This document shows positions 35,246-46,267 of a stretch of DNA of 64,000 bases, one piece after another. The stretch is from Lasiosphaeria ovina (taxonomy: Eukaryota > Ascomycota > Sordariomycetes > Sordariales > Lasiosphaeriaceae). A model generated the notes under the pieces. It did not search any database and was not told the DNA's origin. It saw only the letters and a program-made list of their open reading frames with translations. The translations under genes and the position numbers were made by a program. Location: contig JAULSN010000012.1 in assembly GCA_033439765.1 (NCBI GenBank), positions 682,001-746,000 of the forward strand. The letters run 5' to 3'. The stretch's first letter is position 1. Each line of letters begins with the position of its first letter.

Positions 35246-36066
35246 GTCTCATGTTATTTCTTGCAAGTGCTCTCAAAATACGTAAACAATTAGGGTCAGC
35301 GATTCTTATACTATAAAACATCCTTTCAATACAACTGAAATAGCGGTCTGAACTGGTTGCATTTACGGGGCTTTGACTGTAGATGCCATCCATAGTTCTC
35401 TTAAGTCCGCATCTGCGTGGGCAAAAGAACCCAGGCGCCTCGCCCAAACTTCTGGCAAAATAAGCCACGGAAACCGCCAGCACTGTTGCCCCATTGGTCA
35501 GCCGCATGTACTACCGGTAAGAGGGCGGAGGCCCAAAGAAAGGGGCTTTCTGGCCAGTGCGCATCTTATTGCCGCCCCCTGTCTGGTCAACAAGCTGCTC
35601 GAGCACAGTGTATTGCACTCTTACCCTTCACGGAGCAATAATCACCATAAGGTTTATAGGTACCTAGTGAGGGTATCAATTTCCCTAGGTCTCTAGCCCT
35701 GAAGCGTGAACCAGTGCGTAAATCTTGTTAAATTCCTCCCAACATGGCGCGACTGGCGCTGTCCTTTTGGCCCAGGCCTCCGTGCCCGGTACCTCACGTC
35801 ACAACACGGATCACAACTACAGTCTGCGTGTTACACGGTAGACTGCAATGACGCCCGGCTTGTAAGGGAGAGTTGTGTACAGGCAAGAAAGAGCCAACTA
35901 GATGCCGCATGAAAAGCGGCAGGGATTGATAGTTCCCGAAGTGCTTGACTGATAAGTAGAATGCCCCTCCAGCCTTAGCAGCCAGGCGACGGCGTGGTTC
36001 CCTCCCTTGCTTAGAGAGACTCCACACAGAATCTCGTCGGGTTCCTGTCTACAGTGACTCTGCGCG
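35246..36066. other. Intergenic, nothing recognised
   Basis: Short open stretches only, none with a domain. Base composition is mixed. Confidence 0.4.
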
Positions 36067-36520
36067 ATGTTATTCAACTTTGAACCTCGCTTGCACGTTG
36101 AACCATGGCCAGCTAAGGCCCAGAACGAATCTATGTTCCGGTGTTCGGAGCGAGTCTCACCTTCGATCGTAAATGAGACTTTCATGGCAGAGGGACCGTT
36201 GGTGAGGTGTTTCCCGAGGACGTGTACCAGCAACAATGCCGTTGTGAAAGTCAATAACATGTTCCATCTGTCCAGGAAAACAACAACTCGCCAGACAAAA
36301 AGTGCTACGCCCTCCCCATCACGGCGGACAATGGCAGCAGCTCCAGCCCTGCGGACGGCGGGGCGACGGCCATTGTGTGAAGCCACATCAGCTTCCACCA
36401 CGACATCAAGCCCGTCAACATCCTGCCGTTCGAAACCGACAACCATGCACAGCATGCAGCCAAAGTTTTCATACTTACAAACCAGTCATCATGACACATT
36501 CTTTGATATCTGACATAATC
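36067..36520 (+). pseudogene. Protein kinase relic
   Basis: In the frame starting at 36303 the sequence reads CYALPITADNGSSSS..., a TGA where Trp fits (36378-36380), then SHISFHHDIKPVNILPFETD. HHDIKPVNIL is the kinase catalytic loop (H-x-D-x-K-x-x-N). Nothing clear remains of the Mg loop or the N-lobe; upstream sequence is open in another frame (36067-36513) without motifs. Only a scrap of about 60-70 residues is left. It ends near the 3' end of the DUF7580 pseudogene, which is on the opposite strand. Confidence 0.45.
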
Positions 36521-36537
36521 TAATCTAACAACATACA

Positions 36538-38492
36538 TCACGCCATATCCAAATCCCGCTCTAGCGGCGCCACGACGCCCGAGTACACGCCCTGACACAC
36601 GTCCTCGTCATCAAGACCGCGACCCCCGGTGCCGCGCCGGTGCCGCGCCGGTGCAAGTCCCCGTCCATGCAGCGCGCGACGGCCGCCTCGTAGCTCGAGC
36701 TCGCCATGTGCACGCGGTCCAGCGCCGTCTGCGCGGCAATGTAGTCGGCCATGGGCCTCGACGCCGCTGACACTGCCGACAGGCTCAGCCCCGCGCGCAG
36801 CGCGTCGAGCGTCGTGCCTAGTGCTAGTTCGATTAGTAGGTAGCCTAGGGCTAGTAGTGTCGGGTTGCGCTCCATTGGGATGGTGTTCGTTGATGGCGGC
36901 GGTGGTGGGGGAAGCGTGGCGCTGTCTGGCAGGTGGCTGATCAGGATCGGGTGGCCGTATAGGGGTAGGTCGTGCTTCTTGAGCAAGAGGATGTGGCGGC
37001 TGGTGAGCGTCTCGGGGAGCTACGGCGTGCCGTGCAGCTGCAGCACGCTGGAGGAGACGACAACGGCGGGGCGGAGGCGGTCGCGGTCGCGGTAGGTTAG
37101 TGGAGGGTGGCGGTCCTTGTGCTCGATGACGTCGCGCAGGGAGACAACGGACCATGTGCTTGCGTCGGCGTTGTGGGTTTCTGTGCTGGGCGCCTTGAAT
37201 ACGTCGTACATCTTGCTCGATGGCGACACCCGGTCGATGATGATGCCGAAACAGTCGGCCTCGGACGTGTGGTGGGGCTTCTTAAGCTTGTCGCATGGGT
37301 CTAGGGCTGTTCCGAGGTTGGATAGGCCGATGCTGCTCGCCATGCGCGCTGTTAGGGTCGGGATCATGGTGCGGATGTCCTCAGGTGTGGCCTGGGCACG
37401 GGGAGGCGACTTGGTTCCCGGTTGAGAAAACCCAAAAGCAACCCTCTTCCTCTTTTTGACATCTCCTGCCAGAGGCAAGGGACCTTGTGGCGAGGTGGTG
37501 TCCGGTGTCTTGGGGGCTGCCGTCACCTTTACGATAATCTCTTGCCAGGTCTGCTCACTGTCGGCTCTTGCTCCGTGGTCCCAGAAGCTGCTCGTTTTGT
37601 ATGAGACGGCAATCTGGAATGCGATCTTTTTGGCAACTGTGTCGTCATCGTTAGGGGCGTAATATCGGCGGATCGCCTCTCGAGACTCAAGCCAATGTCA
37701 TGCTCACAGCTGCAGTTAAAGCTCGACCGCAGAGCCCTGTAGAAGCTGTTTGACATGTCCCTCAGAATTTTTAGGAGCTTTCCCTGGGAACGCACCCGCC
37801 GAGCTGGTTCGAGCTCAATGTTCCCGTCGGTAAGATTCTCGAGGTTGGACATGTTGTCCCTGATGGTCTTGAGGAGGTCTTCGTAGGTAGATCTCCTGAG
37901 CGTGAAGACGCTGCGGCTGAGCTCCGATACCTTTCCATCGCGCTGACCGTCGATTCTCCTCTTCATCTCGTCGATAGCGATCCTCACCTCTCCAATAGTA
38001 GCCTCGAAGACGGCAAAGGACAACCAGAGCCGGATCCTGATATTCCGGTCCGTCTCCTCTTCGCGCCAGGGGTCGCCAAACGGATTTTTGTTGGGAGGAA
38101 AGGTAAGGACTGGATTGCTTGGAGGAAGTCTAGCTATCTGGGCCACAGCGGAATATATATGTGGAAGTGATGGCCTGGATCGGTGGATCCCATATCCACT
38201 TATGCCTCGGCTTGAGGGCATCAGGCCGGGGTCCGGCCTGATCCCTGCTAGCCTGGCCACAATTTTCTATCATGTCGTCAATTATAGACGGCGGCACCAA
38301 CCCATCGAGCAGCTTCTCGCAGACATTCTGGAGTTTGATGCGTTCCGTCTGATTTCGGACGAGATTCTACAGCTCGCGCTGGTATTTCCGCCACCGCTGC
38401 AATGCCGAGAGACCTTCGCTATAGTTCTCGAGTACCGAAATGACGAGCGGTAGAGATCCGAGGACGATGCCCGCGACTTCGAGGCCTGACAT
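36538..38492 (-). pseudogene. DUF7580 gene with stops, frameshift and 11-bp duplication
   Basis: The start at 38492 gives MSGLEVAGIVLGSLPLVISV, the usual start of fungal DUF7580 proteins; the end near 36538 gives GVYSGVVAPLERDLDMA, the usual end. In between: TAG at 38369-38367; a frameshift near 37690 (from the frame with NCSCEHDIGLSLE to that with REAIRRYYAPNDDDTVAKK); TAG at 37022-37020 where Trp fits (LHGTP-stop-LPETL); and a tandem 11-bp duplication (36628-36638 and 36639-36649) that shifts the last 30 residues. The domain is found in fungal proteins often linked to kinase or prion-like signalling; function is not established. Confidence 0.8.
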
Positions 38493-38803
38493 GACTACCT
38501 TGGGTAGTTCCTCTGTATCGCGCGAGTCTGCTAGCGGTCATGGAACTTCTGTCTGATGCCCAAGACCCCAAACTCGGCATAATAGGTCGCAAGCAGGGGG
38601 AGCGACGACCAGCCGTCCGGCCGGCCTATGATTGGCTTGCGTGGGTCGACTCCGCACGAGGAGATGGTGTGCCTCGACGGACGACTTCGGCGTCAAATGC
38701 GGCCTAGAACTAGTTCCTAGGAATTAAGGTACCCATCTTCCTTGATTTTGGCGGACATGATGAGAGCATCTCTTTCCTGACACTGAACATCAGCTCAGCC
38801 ACC

Positions 38804-41800
38804 ATGACAGCGTATTGGCACCGGCACAGCCATTGCCAGCCTGGTTGCAACATGTCTGGGCCGCTTCAAAAAGCTGGTGGACCCTTTGCTGGGCTCCATC
38901 CCCGCAAAGTCCAACCCTTCGGCGCTCAGCATCCTGCCTCAGCTGAGAGACGAGCAAACCAGATTCAAAGTCTGGTCTGGCAACATAGGAGCCCATAGAA
39001 CGGGCACCAGCTCGCTGGACTACCGCCTCCGAGACGCCTCACACATCAAAAACCAAGTTGCCAGCCTCCTCCGGGACCTGAATGGGCTACTCAAAGACAC
39101 GGCCGTCATTGCCAGCGGCGAGTAGACGCCCTGAGACCAACTCGACGAGCCGCTCAATGCGGAACTCGACTTTGACTCGGACTCGGACTCCCCCGAAACC
39201 GAACTTGCGCAAATCGCTACCCACATCGCAGACGTAGTCGACTGTCTCCTCCGCCTCATGCGACGATCCGCAACCCGGCCCCCCATGATCGATACGTGTC
39301 GGCAAAGTTGACCGACACATCCTATTTTAAGCCTTTTGATGTACAACACGTCTACTCAAAGTTTGAAGGGATCCACCCATGGCGTGCCGAGAGGCTAGGC
39401 AAGGCCGTCTCGAGGAAGCGACAGTACCTGAAATACCGGCAAACCCACCATGAAAAGCTCTCTTTTGGACTTGATGAGCATGGACAGCCCGGACAGCACA
39501 ATGCCACCATCGTCATTTCGGGTATCGGCGAGGCCGAGACCATCGCGTCATCAATCCTTACCTAGTTGAAGGAAGCGACGGGGTTCCAACACAACAGCCC
39601 TTGATCAACCTACTATTGCCGTTCTTGAAGACGACCGATCAGATGCCGGAGTGTCCCAAACTTCATATGCTACATCCATGGCGGCCGGCTCTGAGAGACT
39701 GAGTGTGCCTCCACTCCCAAACGAGGCGCAGAGGGGCCCATTCCAGTGCCCTTTCTGCTTCATGATGATCGTGGCGGAGGACAGGGTCGCCTGGAAGTAA
39801 GCTTACTTGCTCCTGCATATCTGATGACGCTGATAACGGGACGCTAACTGATTTGCGACCAAAGAAAACACGTCTATACAGATCTGCAGCCCTACATCTG
39901 TCTCGAAAAGCATTGCATGACCGCCGAGCGAGAGTTCTCCCGCCGCCATCACTGGATGGATCATGTTAGGCAGAATCACTGGAAGACATACAAATGCCTT
40001 CTTGGCTGCGACTCATCCTTTCCATCCTTTTCCGCATGCCGAGGCCACTTAGACAGTGCGTACGCCTCTGCCAGGGCGCCAGGCGAGACCGAAGCTTTGG
40101 TCAGGCTCGGTGAACAGTCACTCGACACCGACGCTGGAGTCCCATGCCCGCTCTGCCGCGATAATCTGGCTTCAGCAAAGCAGCCAGCGCCACGTCGGAG
40201 GGCATCAGGAGCAGCTTGCCCTGTTTGCCCTCCCTTCTTCGGAGCCTGACAGCGATATGGAAACGGACGATAGCGACGACGATGGTGACAGCGACAAACC
40301 TAATTCGGGCCCAGACACAGCGGCTTTGAAAGACACGGATGTCGGCGATGAGAGGAAGAAAATCGGTGAGATTATTATCGACATCATAGCACTGAACGCC
40401 ATTCCAAATGTTTCTCATTTCGAAACCAAGAATATAATCTGCGTTGTCGCCCACGACAAATATCAACAAGAAACGGAGAACGCCCGCATGGATGGACAAA
40501 CCAGAGCCATATGGAACGAACGTATCAGATTCCCCGTGTACAACTCCGTGTATGACTTACTGGAATCCAAACGCGCGTATACATCGGTGCACGACTTGCC
40601 TCTATACAGGCGCCTGGAGATCTCGATTGTCAACAGGGAATATGGAGGAATGAATGTGATGGGGAGGTTTTCCGCCGATTTAATCATGCTTATCAGAGAA
40701 AAAACAAAGAATGTGTCCTCGATAATTGGCAGCTTCCTTGAAAACCTCGGAACTCTTGACTACGAAGTCGCATTTTATCCTACGGAAGCCGAGAAAGAAG
40801 CTGCGGCTGTGCCGCCATCGGAGCCTGTCCTCGGCAGAGATGGCGTCTACTGCCATGATTGTGACCACGGATGGTACCGTTCCGAGTACGATTCGCGCCA
40901 GCGCACGCGTTGCGGAGGCGATTTCACCGAAATTGTTAGTATTGGCCGTATACATGCCCCCGCGTACATATACGATCCTAATAATACCATAGATCCAGTA
41001 TTATGACGGTCCTCGTAATATAAACACTGACGAGGGCGTGAGATACGCTGGCGACAAGGAAAAGATAATCGGCAGACTGGTTTTTGGCGTTCAGAGACTA
41101 AAGTCTCTAGGCGTAAACAAAGCCGAGTGGAATGGGAAGCTGACTTGCCACGCGAGCTGGGGCAAAGAATCAATGGGATCAAAGGCAGCCGTCTTGGAAG
41201 GATCGGTGGCGGTATGGGATCAGAAACTTGAGTCTCTAGTCATTAACCGGCTCGCAAGTCTACCGATGCGGTTGACGGTTCAGGAGACGACCCGCAACCA
41301 TATTACGTCGTTTGGAAGTGCGTTGGTTGACATGCGCAGATTCATCGTCGCGGGGGGGGGGGGGGGGGGGGGCCGAACCACAGCCACGATCAAAATCAAA
41401 GATGGTCAATATTCCGGCGAGCTTGGATGCGAATTCGTATTTATCGACAGTCGGCCTGCAGTAATCGAGACGCAACCTTTACTGCTGGTATCAGACGTCA
41501 AGGATCATGCTCACGGTAGTGAAGACGGCGGCAGCGAGGCGCCTGTCTCCACTAGCTTCGACCCAGACGACGCATGGGAAGACACTGAATTGGGCGAGGG
41601 GATGATTGGCACAATAGATCTCATTATCATCGAGGTCAAGAAGCCGCCTGTTGATATGATTAACGAGGAGGCGAAGAACCTAACGTTCATCGTCGGCCTA
41701 GGCGACTATTCGAGAACAAGCACAGGTGGAAGGGTCTCCGTCGACGACCGGAAATCGGTAGTTTGGAAGCAGGTGTTCACGTTCACTGTCTACCGCCGCC

Positions 41801-42027
41801 CCGAAACCCGCCCCCTAAAAATCAAGATCAGCCACTACAGTGATAGAACCGAAAGATGTATGAGGACCATCGGAGAGGTGTCGATCGACCTGGACGACGT
41901 CGTGGTGGAGGGAGGGGGCGACAGGGAATACTCGTACCGATTCGGCAGAGGCGACATGTCGCTCCACTACAGAATCATCTATCACGACACGCCAAAACGT
42001 ACGGAATGGGGGTTGGCGGCTCCCTAA
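38804..42027 (+). pseudogene. C2H2 zinc-finger gene with C-terminal C2-like domains, frameshifted
   Basis: The N-terminal part (LGRFKKLVDPLLGSI... about 38830-39600) and C2H2 part (FQCPFCFMMIVAEDR, intron 39797-39864, then KHVYTDLQPYICLEKHC and GCDSSFPSFSACRGHL) form a known fungal architecture. It goes on (RHVGGHQEQLALFALPS) into a long open block to 41006 and then 41038-42027. That tail holds repeated C2-like beta domains: IGEIIIDIIALNAIPNV, IGRLVFGVQRLKSLGV and IGTIDLIIIEVKKPPVD. Defects: frame changes near 38812, 39255, 39590, 40185 and 40993, and stops at 39123 (TAG), 39132 (TGA) and 39563 (TAG). A G21 run lies in the tail. The 41038-42027 block alone is open for 329 codons. Either a multiply broken gene or indel errors in the assembly. 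Confidence 0.65.
41352..41372 (+). repeat. Run of 21 G inside the coding region
   Basis: Encodes poly-Gly between two C2-like domains in the open block 41038-42027. Such runs are length-unstable, so the downstream frame may vary between isolates or be a base-calling error. Confidence 0.9.
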
Positions 42028-42793
42028 AGTAAGCTAGGAAACGCTAGCACTAACGCAGCACAGCCCAGAAAGGAGGGGAGGCGCCTAGCTTAGACCTGGA
42101 CGAAGTGGACCCAGCTTCTGCCTGCCACCCACTGTTGCACGTTGGAAGGGGGCGAGGCGTAGCAGCAGGACACGGATGAGATAGCGCTGGCAGGATGAGA
42201 GATGAGATCAGCAGTCCACGAAACCAAGAAGGACAAGAGGTACATGCGCTTTATGTGGAGAAAGATGTGCGTTACTATTCCATTTGTAGTTCAATGGAAT
42301 AGTCAGCTACAAACGATGCTGTGCTAGGGAACCTGAATGAGCTGACGAGTGAAGGAAGTAATGTGCTTTAAGTCTAGAATGATTGTTTATGGCAGATACG
42401 TCTCCGAGCACGCCTATGGATTATTATACCGCAATGATACAGGAAATTAATCCCCACGTGAATGACTAGATCAGAGCTCTTTAAATAATTAGGTACTTAG
42501 GTAGTCGAAGTGATTTGTAAACAAGTAATATCAGGAAGAAAGGGGTGTTATGTACACTGGCCACAGAGCTAGAGGGAAACAAAGAACCCCACACATTGTT
42601 TACTTACTTAAATATCTAATTAACTATGATTCTGTTCCGAACCACGTCTCGGAAATATCTTATTCCCCCAGACGGGTCGGGCATTCGTAGAAACTTTCAG
42701 ACTCGTTCTCAAAATGCTTGATGCATGATAGCTACTTCTCGAGCGATTCAAGAGAGAAGCTGTAAGGAAATCAGCCAAGTCATAGTTAGTACA
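42028..42793. other. Intergenic, AT-rich, nothing recognised
   Basis: Contains a small hairpin (ACTATTCCATT...AATGGAATAGT, about 42273-42302). No reading frame above about 60 codons. Confidence 0.4.
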
Positions 42794-43247
42794 TGTTGGA
42801 ATCACCAGGGTACCGGTACTGGAATCAACAGGGCGTTACTGCACGCCGAAAGCTGGTGGTCCAAGTGATGGATTGTAGATGTCTGCAGGAGGAGAGGAGA
42901 GGTGGCCGAAGGCCGATCTATGTAGCTGGGGGTCCTGAACTGCGCCTCCACCGCCAGTCTAGGGTAGAGTGAGCAAATGATTGGCCAATTGAGCGAGTGA
43001 GAAAGTGAGAAAGTGGTTGAGGAGCAGAAGAAATGAACGTGTTACCGGCCAGCCAGCAACAAACTTCTGCAGCTATATCAACAAAGGTAGAAGAAGAACG
43101 GTGCATGAGGCGCCCGCGCAGCGTGGGCGCGCCATACACTGTAACTAGAGAGTCCGCGCGAGCGGTTTGAGCTTAGTAGAGGGACCGCATGCCCTTAGAG
43201 GGCGGAGCTTACGCTCCTACGGTGTAAGATAAATAATAATATCAACA
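42794..43247 (-). repeat. Candidate solo LTR of a copia family related to D
   Basis: On the minus strand it starts TGTTGATATT at 43247 and ends ATTCCAACA at 42794 (454 bp). The last 85 bp match the end of the LTR of D at 23150-23395, after which they diverge. No internal region flanks it, so it looks like a solo LTR left by recombination. No 5-bp target duplication was seen (GTACA and ACGGT). Confidence 0.65.
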
Positions 43248-43304
43248 ACGGTAATTAACTATTACATCGGTCCAACGTCCTTCAAGGCTACGATAAAGGA
43301 CCCC

Positions 43305-44546
43305 TCAATCCTTCTTCTTCCGACCAAAAGCTTCCAGCCTTGCCAACAACCTTGGGCTGAGCTTCGCATGCCTCTCTTCGTTGAGCCAGGATTCCGACAG
43401 AGGCTGGTACTTGTCGCTATTTCCAAACGTGTCCAGTAGCCACTCGTGGAAGTTCTCGTCATTTCCAATCCAACTTTCCGGAACATAGCCGCTCCATTCA
43501 CCCCGCACTTCTGTGTAGGCATAATCGCCCCACAAGCGCTCGATGGGCGAGGGTGGATGAAGCCCCCGCCGCTCTTCTCTCATGCGTTCGCGTACCTCAG
43601 GCCATCTGGACCGGAAGTAGACAAGGCCGAAGTCGATTAGCGTTACACTGCAGTCGCTCCCGACAATGACGTTCCTGGGATGGTGGTCTGCGGATTCAAG
43701 CATCCCCCACCACTCGATGGCTTCTTCGGCCTCGATCAAATTCTTGATGACTTGGAGACGGTCCTCCTCGCTCGGCAAAAGATGGTACTGCAGCTCTTCG
43801 TCCTGCGTGGCGCGATCGGTGATGTCCAACATGGTTTCGCCTTGGACGAACTCCAGGAGGACCATGCGCACTTAGCGATTGGCGGCGAGCCCGTCGGGCG
43901 CGGCGAGTGGGAACGTCCAGGACCCGTAGTACTTTGGGACGATGCCGTCGAGCTCGTTGTCGGAAAGCTCGTCAAGGAACCCGTAGGCCAAGGTTTCCAT
44001 GGCATACGCCTTATCGGCGAGCTCCATGCCGTCCGGGTTACAGCACTCTTTGCAAGTCTCTGGGTCAAAGGGGAAATCAATGCCGTCGTACACCTTGATG
44101 GCGCAGATGTTGTTCTTGTCACCGTCGTAGTAGTCCTTCAGGACGTGTGCGCCCCCGTGCCCGGTCCAGAAGGATCTCCGCGTCAGCCGCTTCGTGATGG
44201 TAAACGTGTGCTCTTCGTCACTCGCTGGTCCGCCACCGTAGGGCGGATTGGTGCGCGCAAAGGCGAGGAAGTCGAACGGTTCGTCCTCGGCTGGCCAGAC
44301 GGTCTCATCGCGCGGGCTTTCCCCGTAGTCGCCGCCGAACGGGTATGGAGTTTTATCATGGCGGAAAATACGAAGTTGGACACCCGGCTCATAACGGCCG
44401 TCGTTGTCCAGTTGAGTGGGTATTTTTCCGGTGCTGGCTTTGCCAGCGATGGGTTTGTCATTGTCAGTTTTGGGGATACGGACAGGAATGCGACTAGTCG
44501 CGCCTTTGGTGGCAATAGGTGTGCCAGCGGGGGTTTTGTTGGTCAT
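43305..44546 (-). pseudogene. Kinase-like gene with one TAA stop
   Basis: ATG at 44546; a single frame to TGA/TAG near 43305 gives 413 codons with one internal TAA (43874-43872, where CAA fits: AANR-stop-VRMVLLEF). The C-terminal half has SADHHPRNVIVGSDCSVTLI and DFGLVYF, matching the catalytic and Mg loops of fungal aminoglycoside-kinase-like proteins. The usual catalytic Asp of the H-x-D pattern is placed unusually (ADHHPRN). No intron is needed. If the stop is a sequencing or RIP change, the rest is intact. Substrate unknown. Confidence 0.68.
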
Positions 44547-45066
44547 ATTTGACGCTACAGTCGCGAGTACTGACTCGAGTTGCGTAGGTTAGATGGCGGT
44601 GAGGGCGGGTATGGTTCCTTGGGGTAACAATTGCAAGCCAAACAAGGTGCCTAAATTGTTCCTAAATAAGGGTATGGATGCCTAAACTGCCATTAATTGG
44701 GGGGTTAGAGTTGTGACTCATTGCGAGCTTCGGAATCGGAAAAACAAGCAGTCTTTTTCGGTTAATTGCCCTCACTGACTGTACGAGTGTTAATGAAAAG
44801 AACTGTGAAGAATGCCCGGCTTGATTTCTCTAAGTTTGGGGGCCTCGAAGCTACAGCCAGGGGCCAGATAACTTATATGCCACCAGACAATCCACTGCTG
44901 GAGTTTTTTTTAAGATCTGAAACGCTGGCAGCATGAGACTCTCAGACTCTCATAAAAACAGAAAGTCAAAAAGACCGATTGCTCCCTTAACAACATAATT
45001 ACCACGCACAATCTAGGCTCAACCTCCGAAACTCTCGTCCCAATCACCTCAACCTCTCAAGTCCCT
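44547..45066. other. Intergenic between divergent-end genes
   Basis: No domain-bearing frame. The 44547-44800 side is the promoter side of the kinase-like gene. Confidence 0.4.
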
Positions 45067-46267
45067 CTAATGCAGCAACTCGTCGATTTGGCGGGTAATG
45101 TCGAACATGGGAAACGCCGTCTTGTTCCCGGCAACAGTCCCAGACACGACAGGGTCCGCGAACCAGTCGTTGACAATGTACAGCCTGTCGCCGATCTGGG
45201 TGGTCGAGACGACGAGCGCGCCGGGGGGCAGAGCCGCGACAGGATTCGGCACGACGCCGAGGTGCTCCGCGGCCGTCCAGCTCGCGTCTCCATCGCCGCC
45301 TCGCGACCGCAGCACCGCGACCCCGGCCGCGTGCTCGGCCACGAGCATCACGCGCCCGCCAAACTTGGCCGGCAGGTGGATCGCGTCGCCGCCCGCGATG
45401 GATACGTTGGGAGTCACGGGGACCACCACGCCTGGTCCTGCCGTCGCGGCCGTCGCGTCGAAGCGCACCAGCCTGCTAGTGCCGCTGTCGAGCGCGACGA
45501 GCGTGGAGCCGTGCGCCACGATGCCCGAGAAGCCGCGCACCGTGTGGTCCACGGGCTCGGCCGGCGGGTACCAAGCTGCGGCGTGCGTGCCGCGGGCGTC
45601 GACGCGCAGGATGGACGACGGGAACGTGCCGCACACGTACGTGTTGCCGGCCGGGTCGTGCGCGACGTCGTTGAAGCCGCCGTAGGCGCCCTGTGTGGTC
45701 ACCGTCAAGTTGACGGTCCACACCACGGCGCGCGTGCGCGGGTCGTACTTCTTGAGCAGATTGTCGCCGCCCACTACCGCACCTGCCGTGTTGAACGCGT
45801 TGCCCTGCCCCACGATCGCCGACGCCAGCCCCGTGTGCGCGTCCCAACCGACCCCGCCCATGTGGATGGCTGCGTTGAGCGAGTAGCCGGGGAAGCGCAC
45901 GACGTCGAGTTTGTCGCTGTACGGGTCGTAGATGCCGAAGCTCCCGTTGAACAGGATGCTGGCTCTCGTCAGCAAGAAATCAGCATAAAACCTGGCCAAA
46001 AGGCGTCATCTACCCAATGTAGACCTGGCACAGCTCGGCGTCCCAGTCCATGTTCTCCGGGTATAGCTGGTAGGCGTCGATGCTGAAGTTGCCCCTGTCA
46101 AACGGCGGGCATCCGCCCGGGGGCGCCGACACGACGGGACGGTCTCCGAGTTTCCCTTCCGTCTCGTTGCGGAACGTGACCTCAGTGCTGGTCCTCTTGG
46201 GCCAAAACGCGCGGCCGGCTGCGCTGCCAACCGCGGCGGATAAATAGACTAGAGCGGGCAGATGCAT
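45067..46267 (-). CDS. Secreted TRI14-like beta-propeller protein
   Basis: Two exons, 46267-46014 and 45964-45067, with a 49-bp intron, give 383 residues ending in TAG. The first 18 or so residues (MHLPALVYLSAAVGSAAG) form a signal peptide. A segment CPPFDRGNFSIDAYQLYPEN is followed, after the intron, by ASILFNGSFGIYDPYSDKLD and repeated blade-like blocks (GGFNDVAHDPAGNTYVCGTF; SGIVAHGSTLVALDSGTSRL). The layout resembles the TRI14 family, which has members both in and outside trichothecene clusters; no other trichothecene gene is in this window. Function unknown; it likely acts outside the cell. GC-rich third positions and an intact frame indicate active selection. Confidence 0.65.

Noticed and set aside
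45070..46086. 338-codon plus-strand open stretch
   Set aside because: Antisense shadow of the TRI14-like gene, whose GC-rich third positions remove stops on the other strand; composition is Arg/His/Val-rich without domains.
45067..46267. Evidence of a trichothecene gene cluster
   Set aside because: Only one TRI14-like gene; no terpene cyclase, P450 or acetyltransferase frames nearby.
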